A stretch of 64,000 nucleotides of DNA from JAXGTO01 sp040774885 (GCA_040774885.1 JAXGTO010000004.1:1-64000), one strand, 5' to 3'; shown: positions 7,692 through 17,285, counted from the first letter of the stretch. Numbers and translations are program-made. The notes: a model not told the origin generated them from the letters alone.

Positions 7692-8909
7692 TTGGATACG
7701 ATTGTCGAATATCTTGAACGCGAACGACGTGATTTCACTCAGTGCCCATTCAACGAAGTGGATAGCCTTGTGCTTTCAAGCTTGTGCTATTGCAATTTCG
7801 AACTGGGAAAACTCGCTTCTACAGAACCTTACGAACAAGTTGAACTCTGCCAGGCCCTCTGCGGCGTGCCCTTCGATGAGCTCTTGCGCGGATCTTGGAT
7901 GAGCGATATGGACGGGGCTCCGCGCTTTATGGCGGCAGTGCTTCAGTCTCCGCGCTTCAATGCGCTCAAGGTTGGATATTTTGTCCATGAAACATTGGAA
8001 AACATCGAAAAGCAATTTTCGGCCATCACTTTTTTCTTCCCAGACTCAACTGCCTATATGGCTTTCAGGGGAACGGACGGCACACTTGCCGGTTGGAAGG
8101 AAGACTTCAATCTGTGCTTCCGAACCGTCGTACCTTCGCAGCGCTCAGCGGCTCGTTATCTTTCCGGCATAGCGTCGGCGAGCACGGGGGCGCTCATCCT
8201 GGGCGGACATTCTAAGGGTGGGAATCTATCTGAATATGCAGCCCTGACTGCGCAAAAGGATGCCTACAACCGTATTGTGGGCATCTACAACCATGATGGT
8301 CCATCGTTTTGCGAAGACCCCTCCCCTCGCATCGACGACCATCATTTCCAAGACATTCTGCACAAGACGGTTCCAGAATCTTCAGTATTCGGAATGATAT
8401 TGGAACGCCGACATGATTACGACATCGTGGAATCGACGGCTTTTGCCTTCATGCAGCATGCCCCGCTTACCTGGATAGTAGAGGGAGATGCTTTTCTGCG
8501 GCAGGAGCAATTAAGTGCCAGCGCTGGGTTTTTCGACCAGACGCTCAATGACTGGTGCCTCAGCTTCACGCCCGAAGAACGGGGCCGCTTCATCGACACC
8601 GTATATGAAATGCTCAAAAGCACCGATGCCAAAACATGGGCCGAGTTCCAAAGCAATCTTCCGCGCAATATGAAAAAGGTTCTGAAGCAAGCTGGCAGCC
8701 TCGATGACGATACCAAGCAGTTCGTCATCGACGTCATGGGGGCTATCGCCCGCGTTACAGGATCTGAAGCCTTCAATCGAATGCGCAATCAGCTACCCAC
8801 CCTCCCCCAGCGTTCGGCAGCCGCCACCCAGACGCCGCTTACAGGCAAAACGCTTTCGAATCTGTTCGGCCGCAACGGCAAAGATAATGAGGTGGCAGAA
8901 CATGAATAG
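7692..8909 (+). CDS. DUF2974 (Mbeg1-like) alpha/beta hydrolase
   Basis: Putative lipase-like serine hydrolase of unknown substrate, about 405 residues. The family hallmark near the N-terminus is visible (TIVEYLERERRDFTQCPFNE, followed by a VDSLVLSSL segment), and GGHSKGGN carries the nucleophile serine in a GxSxGG elbow. I start at TTG 7692 because GGAGG (7678-7682) lies nine bases upstream and family members begin just before this segment; ATG 7659 in the same frame lacks a ribosome-binding site. Its stop overlaps the menA start (ATGAATAG), so the two are translationally coupled. No signal peptide is seen, so it is probably cytoplasmic. Confidence 0.82.
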   Translation: MDTIVEYLERERRDFTQCPFNEVDSLVLSSLCYCNFELGKLASTEPYEQVELCQALCGVPFDELLRGSWMSDMDGAPRFMAAVLQSPRFNALKVGYFVHETLENIEKQFSAITFFFPDSTAYMAFRGTDGTLAGWKEDFNLCFRTVVPSQRSAARYLSGIASASTGALILGGHSKGGNLSEYAALTAQKDAYNRIVGIYNHDGPSFCEDPSPRIDDHHFQDILHKTVPESSVFGMILERRHDYDIVESTAFAFMQHAPLTWIVEGDAFLRQEQLSASAGFFDQTLNDWCLSFTPEERGRFIDTVYEMLKSTDAKTWAEFQSNLPRNMKKVLKQAGSLDDDTKQFVIDVMGAIARVTGSEAFNRMRNQLPTLPQRSAAATQTPLTGKTLSNLFGRNGKDNEVAEHE

Positions 8910-9846
8910 TTCTGGTCCTGCCTCCAGCACGCATGCGGCGCTCACGCCTCGTCTCATGCTGCAGCTTGCCGCGCCCCATACCTGGCCGGCGGCGGTTTTA
9001 CCTGTCTTGCTGTCAAGCGTTTTGGCGCTTAGATGGACGGGGAACCTTGATGTGCCGATGGCTCTGGTGCTCCTCGCTATCTGCGTGCTTCTTCAATCCT
9101 GTGTAAATACGCTCAACGATTACATCGATTACAAGAAAGGCGCCGATACCGTTGAGAACCAGGCTGATCCCACCGATGCCGTGCTCGTGTACAACGACAT
9201 CAACCCCGGCAGTGCGCTGATCCTTGCCATATCCCTGATGGCTGCGGCGTTCGCTTTGGGCATATGGGTTGTAATATGCAGTGGCTGGGTTCCGCTTGCA
9301 ATCGCCGTTATCGGAGCTATCGTTTTGGTGCTGTATTCAGCGGGTAAGACGCCGATTTCCTATCTGCCCATTGGGGAATTGATGAGCGGTGCGACGATGG
9401 GTCTGCTCATCCCGCTGGCGTGCTCGTACGTACTCTGCGGATCGACCATGCATTGGCCCGTGCTGGCATTCGCTTTGCCGATAGCCATTGGAATCGCGCT
9501 TATCATGATGACCAACAACACCTGCGATATTGAAAAGGATGTCGAGGCGCACCGCAAAACGCTTCCGGTTGTGTTGGGACGCCGCAGTGCACGGCATTGG
9601 TACCACCTGCTCTTGGCCGCCATGGCTATTCTAGCTGCCGTGTTTTCCATTGCCACTGCTCCGAACAAGACCGTGGCTGCAGCAGCATCCGTATTCGCCT
9701 TTTTGCTTGCCATGCCGGGATTTCGAGCGCTTTGGGGCAACCCGCTCAATGCGGCAAGCCGTTTGGGTGCCATGCCTCAATGTTTGAATGTGAATATCGC
9801 TATCGGTTTGGGATACTGCCTTGCGCTGGGTTTGGGAATGCTCTGA
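8902..9846 (+). CDS. menA: 1,4-dihydroxy-2-naphthoate polyprenyltransferase (MenA)
   Basis: Membrane prenyltransferase of the UbiA superfamily that attaches the isoprenoid tail in menaquinone synthesis. It has 314 residues with about eight to nine transmembrane helices. The first aspartate-rich motif appears as NTLNDYIDYKKGAD and the second as NNTCDIEKDVEAHRKT, typical of MenA. The ATG at 8902 overlaps the stop of the preceding hydrolase by eight bases and is preceded by GAGGTGG. It converges with gluQ seven bases downstream. A menaquinone pool would serve the DsrM-type quinol oxidoreductases encoded later. Confidence 0.88.
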   Translation: MNSSGPASSTHAALTPRLMLQLAAPHTWPAAVLPVLLSSVLALRWTGNLDVPMALVLLAICVLLQSCVNTLNDYIDYKKGADTVENQADPTDAVLVYNDINPGSALILAISLMAAAFALGIWVVICSGWVPLAIAVIGAIVLVLYSAGKTPISYLPIGELMSGATMGLLIPLACSYVLCGSTMHWPVLAFALPIAIGIALIMMTNNTCDIEKDVEAHRKTLPVVLGRRSARHWYHLLLAAMAILAAVFSIATAPNKTVAAAASVFAFLLAMPGFRALWGNPLNAASRLGAMPQCLNVNIAIGLGYCLALGLGML

Positions 9847-9852
9847 AGGCTG

Positions 9853-10782
9853 TCAGCGCCAAAGTATCTGATAGCGGCGGCGCAGGCTCTCCACGTCGAA
9901 ATGCTTCAAGAGCTCTTCGGCACCGATCGGATCTGTCGTGGGCGTCAACCCGGTCACACCGGCTATGTGGCCGATGATTCCCTCGGCATTATCGTATTCA
10001 GACTTCAATTCTTCGATTCCCGCATCGTGGTCGCGTTTTGACAGTCGTCGGAAGTCATCGGAAACGAGCAGGGGCACATGGGCATACTCGGGCTGAGGAT
10101 AACCCAAAGCCCGTTGCAAGAAGATCTGCTGGGGGGTGCTTGAGAGCAAATCGCATCCACGAACCACCTGATTGACGCCTTGGCAGGCATCGTCGACGAC
10201 GACGGCGAGTTGATAAGCGAAAGCACCGTCAGAACGCCGCAAGATGAAATCACCGCAATCCCTCATCAGGCTCTCGGCATAGCGACCCTGCAGCTTATCG
10301 TCAAAGCAGATATCCATAGGCGGAACCTGGATGCGCCAAGCAGGCTTGCGCACCGACATGAGGCGCGCACGTTCGGTGTCATCAAGATGACGGCACGTTC
10401 CAGGATAGATCGCTTTTTCGCCATCGTGTGGAGCAGAAGCCGACTGGATATCGGCGCGCGTGCACCAGCAGGGATAAACGCGATACTTTTGGCAAATGGT
10501 TGCGTAGGCATCTTGATAGGCATGCGCACGACCGTTTTGAAAAAGCGGCTCACCATCCCAGGTAAGTCCCAGGAATTCGAAATCGCGCATAACGGCATCG
10601 ACGTATTCGCGCTTCGAGCGATCTGAATCCAGATCTTCGATGCGCAATACGATGCGACCATCAGCGCTTTTGGCCAAAAGCCAAGCCACTAAAGCCGCAA
10701 AGATATTGCCGGCGTGCATCCTGCCGCTCGGTGACGGGGCAAAGCGTCCTACGACTTCAGTGGGTGCGTCGGTCGATGACAT
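9853..10782 (-). CDS. gluQ: Glutamyl-Q tRNA(Asp) synthetase
   Basis: Truncated glutamyl-tRNA synthetase homologue that glutamylates queuosine in tRNA(Asp). The protein is 309 residues and lacks the anticodon-binding domain of GluRS. Motifs: GRFAPSPSGRMHAGN (HIGH-like), a zinc site from CWCTRADI and YPGTC, and RLSKRD in place of KMSKS. The start ATG 10782 overlaps the 3' end of the upstream paaK by 26 bases, suggesting coupling to the ior-paaK operon, though its function is unrelated. The open frame extends further upstream, but that part is not protein-like. Confidence 0.9.
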   Translation of the reverse strand: MSSTDAPTEVVGRFAPSPSGRMHAGNIFAALVAWLLAKSADGRIVLRIEDLDSDRSKREYVDAVMRDFEFLGLTWDGEPLFQNGRAHAYQDAYATICQKYRVYPCWCTRADIQSASAPHDGEKAIYPGTCRHLDDTERARLMSVRKPAWRIQVPPMDICFDDKLQGRYAESLMRDCGDFILRRSDGAFAYQLAVVVDDACQGVNQVVRGCDLLSSTPQQIFLQRALGYPQPEYAHVPLLVSDDFRRLSKRDHDAGIEELKSEYDNAEGIIGHIAGVTGLTPTTDPIGAEELLKHFDVESLRRRYQILWR

Positions 10783-12079
10783 GTTTCGTCTTTCCCGTGC
10801 TTCGTTCGATTCCGCCCGGCTCGACCAGCTTGACCACCGGAGTGACCAGAAGCGTGCCCTTGAGTTCGGACGTGATGTGTTTTCGGAATGCCTCCATCTG
10901 GCTGAACGAGTCGCTGAAAGCAGAAGGCTCAAGTTCGACGGAAACGGTCATTCGGTCCATGCCGGTATCATTGTCGACTTCGATACGGTAATAAGGACTG
11001 ACGCCCTTGATGCCGGCCAAAACATCTTCGACGGTAGAGGGGAACACGTTCGTTGCACGAATGATGAGCATGTCGTCAGAGCGTTTGCGCACCTTCTGCA
11101 TACGGGCATGCGTACGTCCGCAGTCGCAAGGCTCGCATGTCACATGAGTGAGATCATGCGTGCGATAGCGCAAAACGGGGAATGCTTGCTTGTCGAGCGG
11201 CGTGAGTACAAGCTCGCCCTCTTCGCCTTCGGGAAGAGGCTCGCCCGTTTCCGGATCGACGACCTCCCACAGAAAATGATCTTCCGCGATATGCTGCATG
11301 TCACGGGAAGCCAGACATTCTCCTGAAACGCCGGGACCCATGACTTCGGTCAAGCCGTAATTGTCGGTGCAAATGATATGCATGCGGCTTTCAATTTCTT
11401 GTTTGAGCGCTGGCGGACACGGCTCACCGCCGAACAAACCGACGCGCAGGGTGGAATGGGCCCAGTCAAAACCCTGTTTTTCGCCCACTTCGCACATGTG
11501 GAGCGCATACGACGGAGTGGCGATGAGCACGGTGGAGCCGTAATCCTCGATCATCATCAGATGGCGTTCGGTATTGCCCGACCCTGCGGGAATTACCATG
11601 CAGCCCAGTTTTTCGCATCCGTAATGCAATCCGAATCCACCGGTGAACATGCCGTAGCCGAAGGCCATTTGCACGCGGTCGCCACTTACCACACCGGCCA
11701 TTTGGGCCAAACGGGCTATGCAATCGCTCCAAACATCAAGGTCATGGCGATTGTATCCGGCAACGATGGGCTTGCCGGTGGTACCCGACGAAGCATGGAT
11801 GCGCACAACTTCATCCATCGGAATGGCGAACAAACCGAACGGATAGGTATCGCGGAGCACCGACTTATCAGTGAAAGGCAGCAGCCGTACGTCTTCAAGC
11901 GTCTTGATATCACCCGGCGCCACACCGGAAGCATCTAGCTTCTCTCGGTACCAAGGAACACGTGAGTAGACCCATTCGACCTGCGATTTCAATTTATCGA
12001 GCTGCAGAGCGCGCAATTGTTCGCGCGGCATTGTCTCGATTTCTCGATCGAACACAGGCATATCCTTGAAATCGATCAT
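10757..12079 (-). CDS. paaK: Phenylacetate-CoA ligase (PaaK-like), copy 1
   Basis: AMP-forming ligase of the ANL superfamily that activates aryl acetates to CoA thioesters, or runs in reverse to conserve energy. The 440-residue protein has the P-loop HASSGTTGKPIVAGY near residue 92, DNYGLTEVMGPGV near 240 and the C-terminal TDDM-like swivel region RSDDMLIIRATNVFPS. It is the last step of an iorA-iorB-ACT-paaK run with 4-base overlaps, so it likely acts on indolepyruvate oxidoreductase products such as arylacetyl-CoA. A diverged second copy lies at 17282-18592. Confidence 0.9.
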   Translation of the reverse strand: MIDFKDMPVFDREIETMPREQLRALQLDKLKSQVEWVYSRVPWYREKLDASGVAPGDIKTLEDVRLLPFTDKSVLRDTYPFGLFAIPMDEVVRIHASSGTTGKPIVAGYNRHDLDVWSDCIARLAQMAGVVSGDRVQMAFGYGMFTGGFGLHYGCEKLGCMVIPAGSGNTERHLMMIEDYGSTVLIATPSYALHMCEVGEKQGFDWAHSTLRVGLFGGEPCPPALKQEIESRMHIICTDNYGLTEVMGPGVSGECLASRDMQHIAEDHFLWEVVDPETGEPLPEGEEGELVLTPLDKQAFPVLRYRTHDLTHVTCEPCDCGRTHARMQKVRKRSDDMLIIRATNVFPSTVEDVLAGIKGVSPYYRIEVDNDTGMDRMTVSVELEPSAFSDSFSQMEAFRKHITSELKGTLLVTPVVKLVEPGGIERSTGKTKHVIDRRTH

Positions 12080-12513
12080 CGAGAACCATCCTCACACAAA
12101 GGATCGATAAGATCTCCTTGACCCAATACCTCGATAGGCTTTCCGACAAGCAGCTGCTCGGCTTTCAGGCAGTCATCGGTATGAACGGCGATATACGTGG
12201 AGATAAGCGAATAGCTGTAATCCACATTGACCTTGCTCTCAGAAAGGATGGAGAGCACACGGGCCAATTCACCCGGTTCGTCGTTGAGTCGTATGCAAAG
12301 GACATCCGTCGAAGTCGTCGCATAGCCTGCGCTTTCAAGCGCGGATAACGCCCGGCTGGGATCGTCGAAGACGAAACGGACGATGCCGTAATCCCCGGTA
12401 TCGCTTGCGCTGAAGCCTCTGACATTGACACCGGCTGTTTCAACGACATTCAGCAACCGCGCAAGATGTCCCGGTCGACTTTGCAAAAACACGCTTGTTT
12501 GAGAAACGCTCAT
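12076..12513 (-). CDS. Tandem ACT-domain protein
   Basis: A 145-residue protein made of two ACT domains (about residues 4-70 and 71-140) and nothing else; the second begins VLCIRLNDEPGELARVLSIL. ACT domains usually bind amino acids and modulate partner enzymes. ATG 12513 has GGGAG upstream and overlaps the iorB stop by four bases; its own stop overlaps the paaK start. The same ACT-paaK pairing recurs at 16860-18592, which suggests a sensor or partner for the ligase or oxidoreductase, perhaps for aromatic amino acids (inference). Confidence 0.82.
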   Translation of the reverse strand: MSVSQTSVFLQSRPGHLARLLNVVETAGVNVRGFSASDTGDYGIVRFVFDDPSRALSALESAGYATTSTDVLCIRLNDEPGELARVLSILSESKVNVDYSYSLISTYIAVHTDDCLKAEQLLVGKPIEVLGQGDLIDPLCEDGSR

Positions 12514-13118
12514 TTGTCTTCTCCCAACACACTGCTCATTCCAGCGTCGAATGCTGCAAGATTGCTGTCTATGGTTTTGGTCGGCACCGTGGCCTTGATG
12601 CAGTTGCGCCATACCTCGGAATCGAACGGCAGCCTTGCAGCCAATGCCCCCAGCAGCACAACGTTCGCGCATTTTGCATTGCCGGCTTGCCGTGCAAGTT
12701 CATCGGCAGGGACCAATATTCCCCCCACTTGCTTCAAGCGATTGCGCGCATTGAGCGGCATCGATGAACGCCCTGTGAGCACAGGCAAGGGCTTTATGGC
12801 CGAGTCGTTGACCAAAAGGCTTCCTCCGACCTTGAGAAACACAAGATTTCGAAGCGCTTCGGTGGTTTCGAAAGCCAAAACGCAGTCCGCAGTACCCGGA
12901 TCGCACACCATCGAGTTTACGGCTGTTCCCATTCTCACGACGGTCGTCACCGAACCGCCACGCTGCGCCATGCCATGGATTTCCGAGAGCTTGACTTCCA
13001 TTTTGCTGGCGATCGAGGCCTTGGCGAGCAGGTCGGCAGCGAGAATGGTGCCCTGCCCCCCTACCCCGCATAATAGGACTGTGAGAGCGTCTTCAGTGGA
13101 ATCGATGCGCTCTATCAT
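12510..13118 (-). CDS. iorB: Indolepyruvate:ferredoxin oxidoreductase, beta subunit
   Basis: Gamma-domain subunit of the 2-oxoacid:ferredoxin oxidoreductase that converts arylpyruvates plus CoA to arylacetyl-CoA, CO2 and reduced ferredoxin. It is 202 residues long; the N-terminal LLCGVGGQGTILAADLLAKA and KLSEIHGMAQRGGSV are family signatures. ATG 13118 overlaps the iorA stop by four bases, marking a tightly coupled pair. The longer open frame upstream of this start lies inside iorA and is rejected. Confidence 0.93.
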   Translation of the reverse strand: MIERIDSTEDALTVLLCGVGGQGTILAADLLAKASIASKMEVKLSEIHGMAQRGGSVTTVVRMGTAVNSMVCDPGTADCVLAFETTEALRNLVFLKVGGSLLVNDSAIKPLPVLTGRSSMPLNARNRLKQVGGILVPADELARQAGNAKCANVVLLGALAARLPFDSEVWRNCIKATVPTKTIDSNLAAFDAGMSSVLGEDK

Positions 13119-14863
13119 CGTGCACCGCCTTCCTGCACGATGGCATCGAACCCGCAGTACTGGGCGCAATGGCCGCAGCCGACGCATTGCCCTTCATCGA
13201 TGAAGGCGCGTCCGTTTTCGGCATCGCGAGAAAGCGCGGGGCAACCGATCGATGCGCAGACACCGCACCCCGTGCATGCATCGGTAACGGCGTACGCTGC
13301 TTGTCGCCTGAAACTGTCGCGCAGCAACACGCAAGGACTTTGGAAGATGATGACGCTGAGGTCATCGCCATGCGATACCGCTTGTTTCAACGCCGACCTG
13401 ACGGCTTCGACATCATTAGGATCGATCAGCTGCACATCCTCAATGCCCAAAGCAGCTATGATATTCGGCAAATCCATTTCGCGGCTTGCACGTTTTTGAA
13501 GCGTGATTCCGTTGAAGGGGTTGCCTTGATGACCGGTCATAGCGGTGGTTCGATTATCCAAGATGCATATGGTACCGGCACCCTTGTTGTAGGCCGTGCT
13601 CAACAGCGAAGAGAGCCCCGAATGGGCAAAGGTCGAATCTCCGATAACCCCCACGACCGGCGGATGCTCGCTGCCCTTTAAAACCACCTCGAAGCCATGA
13701 CTGATGGAAACGGAAGCGCCCATGTCAACGGTGAAATCCATTGCCGAAAGCGGTGGCAAAGCGCCCAAAGTGTAGCAGCCGATGTCGCCGGTGATAATGG
13801 CTTTCAAGCGAGTGAGCTCCTTGAACACGACACGGTGCGGACAGCCCGGGCAAAGCGCGGGCGGCCTTCCGGGAAGGTCATCGGGAGCATCAGCATGTTC
13901 AGGCTGCTCGATGCCGAATGCAAGCTGAATGGCTGCAGGCGACAATTCGCCGGCGGATGGCAGAGGATTCTCGAATTTGCTGGGAATGATCCCGAGTTCT
14001 TCAACTTGAGACGAAAGATAGTCGCTCGCTTCGTCGATAACGTACATCTTGTCAACAAAATGGGCGAAATCCCGAAGCGACTCGGCGGGCAGCGGCCAAG
14101 AACAGCCGATCTTGAACACACTGGCTTCAGGCAGGGCATCTCGAACATATTGGTACGCTGCGCCACTGCAAACAATGCCGATAGAGTCGTCGCGTCGCTC
14201 GATTCGGTTGAATTCGCAGTCTTCAACCCAAGCACGGATTTTTGCAATACGTCGATCGAGGTCGATTCTACGTGGCTTGGCAAATGCCGGCATCATAACC
14301 CATTTGGATGGGTCTTTCTGATATGCAACCAGATCACGTGCTTTGCGCTCCCCTGTTTCAACCGGGGTCTTCGCATGGCTGATGCGAACGGTAGATCGAA
14401 TCAAGACGGGAATATCGAATTGCTCCGATACATCAAAAGCTCGTTTAGAAAACTCAAGGGCTTCCTGAGAATCAGCAGGCTCGAGCATGGGAACACGGGC
14501 GGCACGGGCATAGAAGCGTGAATCCTGCTCATTTTGGCTTGAATGCATTCCGGGGTCATCAGCTGCCAGCATGACCAGCCCGCCGCCTACGCCGGTGTAC
14601 GCGGCGGTGAACAGCGGATCGGCAGCTACGTTGACACCGACGTGTTTCATGGTAACCAGTGTGCGAGCGCCTGCGGCCGAGGCACCGATGGCAACCTCAA
14701 GCGCAACCTTCTCATTGACGCACCATTCAGCATACACATCGGATTTGCTGCCGAAGGATTCCATGGTCTCAGTCGAAGGGGTCCCAGGATAGGCAAAGCC
14801 GGCACGCGCACCGGCTTCCCAAGCTCCTTGGGCCAAAGCCTCGTTTCCTGAAAGCAATTCCAT
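13115..14863 (-). CDS. iorA: Indolepyruvate:ferredoxin oxidoreductase, alpha subunit
   Basis: Thiamine-diphosphate subunit of the oxygen-sensitive enzyme that oxidises arylpyruvates derived from Trp, Phe and Tyr. The protein has 582 residues: pyrimidine-binding domain starting MELLSGNEALAQGAWEAG, pyrophosphate domain with GDSTFAHSGL, and a C-terminal two-cluster ferredoxin domain (CTGCGVCASIGCP and CVGCGHCAQYCGF). Reduced ferredoxin could feed the Ech hydrogenase encoded downstream. ATG 14863 follows AAGGTCGCC; the open frame continues upstream without homology. Confidence 0.94.
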   Translation of the reverse strand: MELLSGNEALAQGAWEAGARAGFAYPGTPSTETMESFGSKSDVYAEWCVNEKVALEVAIGASAAGARTLVTMKHVGVNVAADPLFTAAYTGVGGGLVMLAADDPGMHSSQNEQDSRFYARAARVPMLEPADSQEALEFSKRAFDVSEQFDIPVLIRSTVRISHAKTPVETGERKARDLVAYQKDPSKWVMMPAFAKPRRIDLDRRIAKIRAWVEDCEFNRIERRDDSIGIVCSGAAYQYVRDALPEASVFKIGCSWPLPAESLRDFAHFVDKMYVIDEASDYLSSQVEELGIIPSKFENPLPSAGELSPAAIQLAFGIEQPEHADAPDDLPGRPPALCPGCPHRVVFKELTRLKAIITGDIGCYTLGALPPLSAMDFTVDMGASVSISHGFEVVLKGSEHPPVVGVIGDSTFAHSGLSSLLSTAYNKGAGTICILDNRTTAMTGHQGNPFNGITLQKRASREMDLPNIIAALGIEDVQLIDPNDVEAVRSALKQAVSHGDDLSVIIFQSPCVLLRDSFRRQAAYAVTDACTGCGVCASIGCPALSRDAENGRAFIDEGQCVGCGHCAQYCGFDAIVQEGGAR

Positions 14864-14885
14864 GCAAGGCGACCTTTCAGCACAA

Positions 14886-14913
14886 CGATCCCGAAGATCT
14901 AGCTTCGGGATCG
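14886..14913 (-). terminator. Hairpin between the FHA gene and iorA
   Basis: CGATCCCGAAG / CTTCGGGATCG, a perfect 11-bp stem with a 6-base loop, 15 bases after the FHA stop. On the minus strand it is followed only by TTGTG. Likely a weak or U-less terminator before the ior operon. Confidence 0.45.
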
Positions 14914-14927
14914 AATTGGACGGATGG

Positions 14928-15374
14928 TTAGATGTGATAGAGCAGGCAGAATGCTCCGAACTGAATGATGTCTCCATCATGAAGCTCGGCTTCACTTACA
15001 TTTTCGTTGTTGATCCAGATTCCGTTGTACGATTCGCAGTCCCTGACTGAGTAACCGCCATTAGAAGGTTCGATGATTCCATGTTCGCGAGAAACAGTCA
15101 TGTCATTGAGGAATATCTCGCATTTGGGGCTGCGACCGACAACGGAAGGTTTGTCATCGAGCTCGAAAACCATTTCGATTTGGGGCCCCCGCACAATACG
15201 CAAAGTCGCTTTGCTGGGAGATGCCGGGGTTTCTTCGGGCACCGGCGTTTTCGCGGGATCGAGATCGATGGGCTGAAAACTCTCGGTGGACCCTGAGAGC
15301 TTGAATCCGCATGAGGGGCAAGCAGGCTCATCGCCTGAAAGCGTTGCTCCGCAGATGGGACAAGTATCGCTCAT
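14928..15374 (-). CDS. Zinc-ribbon plus FHA-domain protein
   Basis: A 148-residue signalling or adaptor protein. An N-terminal zinc ribbon (CPICGATL and CPSCGFKL, Cys5/8/19/22) is followed by an acidic, proline-rich linker and an FHA domain (about residues 58-145) with the phosphothreonine-binding signature VVGRSPKCEIFLNDMTVSRE, followed by HG, then NGIWINNE. FHA domains read Ser/Thr-kinase phosphorylation. It follows the D-Ala-D-Ala carboxypeptidase gene by 59 bases on the same strand, so a cell-envelope signalling role is possible but unproven. No kinase gene lies in the window. Confidence 0.85.
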   Translation of the reverse strand: MSDTCPICGATLSGDEPACPSCGFKLSGSTESFQPIDLDPAKTPVPEETPASPSKATLRIVRGPQIEMVFELDDKPSVVGRSPKCEIFLNDMTVSREHGIIEPSNGGYSVRDCESYNGIWINNENVSEAELHDGDIIQFGAFCLLYHI

Positions 15375-15433
15375 AGTTCAGACTCCTTACCAGGTCGCAT
15401 TTCGTGTAACGACCTTATTGCAAGCATACCGCA

Positions 15434-16867
15434 TCAGCTGGTGGTTGCGGTCTTATCATTGACGAGCGGCGTTTGGTTGTAGCAAACGCTTTTCGCCGTG
15501 GCCGTATCACCGGAAAAACCGCCGATGAAACGTTGCCACCAGATTCCGATTCCTTCAAAGAGACCTGGCGCGTCAACCGATTCCGCAGCCACAAGGTCAA
15601 CGGTGGCGATTACCTCGTTTCGCTGCTTGTACGTAATGGTACCGACTTTCTGTCCGGCTTTGACGTTGCCGCTCAAGGACGAATACTCGACACTCTGGCT
15701 GACGTTGCCATCCAAGTCGAAGATCTGCACGGTCTGGGATGGATCGGCAACCGTGGCCTTCACCGTCTTATCGACATAATCGGTATGAGCAACCTCTGCA
15801 ACGAGCGGCACGCTGGCTCCTGTCGCATCTGTTGTCGTAGAAGTCGTGTTGATCAGAGAATACTGGACTCGATGCTGATATACCCAATCGAACAGGGTTT
15901 CGGCATCATCGAAACGTTGTTGTGAATCGGAAGAGCCGAGAACGATGGCATACAAATCACCATCCCCTCGATTTGAAGCTCCAGCGAAGCAAGCTCCGGC
16001 ATCCAAAGTGTAGCCCGTTTTTATACCGCAAGCGCCATCGTAGACGCCAATCAGTTCATCAGTGGCCTCCAGCGAAAGCACTGTTGATGTGTTTTGCCTG
16101 GTGACGGTGATATCTTTGCTACCTTGCGAAACGATGCTGCGAAACGTTTCATTAGACATGGCGTAACGGCACAGAGTGGCAATATCGGAAGCAGTGGAAT
16201 GCTGGTCGCCCGCATACTCGTCGGTATCAAGGCCGTGGGGATTGCGATACACCGTATCCGTCATCCCCAATTCTTCAGCTTTCTGGTTCATCGCGTCCAC
16301 AAAAGCCTGCGAACAAGCAGCGGCTGATGAGGAATCGCCGCCCTGCGCTTCGAGCAGTTGCGCACCGACCGTTTCAGCGATTGCTTCTGCGGCGTCGTTT
16401 CCCGAGGGGATGAGCAACGCTTCGAGCGCCGTGGAAAGAGGCATGCTGTCGCCGCTCTGCAAAGAGGCGGTTGACTCCCCCACTGCTGCAGCGGTATCCG
16501 AAACGACGACCGTGGTGTTGTCTTCAGCCACGTCAAGGGCAACTACGGCGGTCATGATCTTGGTTATAGAGGCGATTTTGCTCTCAGAATCCGATTCACG
16601 TTCAAAGTACACGTTCCCCGATTCATCGGTGACGATTGCATAAGCGGCATCGATATCGGGACACTGCGAAACGGACAGCCCGAGCTGCTCTACCGTCTGT
16701 CCGCTGACGATATCGGCTTTGCGCACGTCGGCAAACGCCGATGCATCGGGGAAAGCGCAGGAAAAAGCCACTGCCAAAGAGCAAAGCAGACACAAGAATG
16801 CACGTGCGGCCCGAGAGCTGCGCGCAGTGTTGCTGAAAGGTCGATTAAGCGAGAGCATGTTAGTCAA
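15434..16867 (-). CDS. D-alanyl-D-alanine carboxypeptidase (PBP5/DacF type)
   Basis: Secreted penicillin-binding protein that trims the terminal D-Ala of peptidoglycan stems. It has 477 residues: signal peptide (AFLCLLCSLAVAFSCAFPDA), then the S11 peptidase domain with SITK (catalytic Ser), SGN in IPSGNDAAEA and KTG in GIKTGYTLDAG, then a PBP5-like beta domain and a C-terminal amphipathic or membrane segment near GIGIWWQRFIGG. The start is a TTG at 16867 overlapping the preceding ACT gene by eight bases, with GAGGAG about ten bases upstream; ATG 16858 is an alternative. Confidence 0.9.
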   Translation of the reverse strand: MTNMLSLNRPFSNTARSSRAARAFLCLLCSLAVAFSCAFPDASAFADVRKADIVSGQTVEQLGLSVSQCPDIDAAYAIVTDESGNVYFERESDSESKIASITKIMTAVVALDVAEDNTTVVVSDTAAAVGESTASLQSGDSMPLSTALEALLIPSGNDAAEAIAETVGAQLLEAQGGDSSSAAACSQAFVDAMNQKAEELGMTDTVYRNPHGLDTDEYAGDQHSTASDIATLCRYAMSNETFRSIVSQGSKDITVTRQNTSTVLSLEATDELIGVYDGACGIKTGYTLDAGACFAGASNRGDGDLYAIVLGSSDSQQRFDDAETLFDWVYQHRVQYSLINTTSTTTDATGASVPLVAEVAHTDYVDKTVKATVADPSQTVQIFDLDGNVSQSVEYSSLSGNVKAGQKVGTITYKQRNEVIATVDLVAAESVDAPGLFEGIGIWWQRFIGGFSGDTATAKSVCYNQTPLVNDKTATTS

Positions 16868-17285
16868 GGGCGTAGATCTCCTCGGGTTTCACCGGTTCGA
16901 AGCCGGCAGCAGAAAGAGCGTCTTCGATGCCCTCGTCGTTGATTTTGAGAACATCGACTGCCTTGTTGTCATTGACGCTGAAGCAATAGCCGTATTCGAT
17001 GTTGACGTCTTTGGAATCGAGGAACACCAGAAGCTTGGCGAGTCCGCCCTTCACATTGGGCACGCGAACAGCCAAAACGGGAGTCAAAGCAGCGCGGTAT
17101 CCCGCGGACACCAAGGCATCGCGAGCGGCAGCAGGCGTATCGCAGAAAATTCGAGCGACGCCGAAATCGGCGGTATCGGCCAGGAAGAGGGCGTGCATAT
17201 TGATGCCGGCATCGGCCACGCATTCGCAGATTCCGGCCAAACGGCCTTCTTCATTCTGCAAAAAAACGGTCAATTGGTCGATCAT
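16860..17285 (-). CDS. Tandem ACT-domain protein, copy 2
   Basis: A 141-residue protein of two ACT domains, related to the one at 12076-12513 in length, layout and context. The first domain begins DQLTVFLQNEEGRLAGICEC and the second VLAVRVPNVKGGLAKLLVFL. Its ATG overlaps the stop of paaK copy 2 by four bases. Probably an amino-acid-binding regulator of the neighbouring ligase; the ligand is unknown. Confidence 0.82.
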   Translation of the reverse strand: MIDQLTVFLQNEEGRLAGICECVADAGINMHALFLADTADFGVARIFCDTPAAARDALVSAGYRAALTPVLAVRVPNVKGGLAKLLVFLDSKDVNIEYGYCFSVNDNKAVDVLKINDEGIEDALSAAGFEPVKPEEIYALD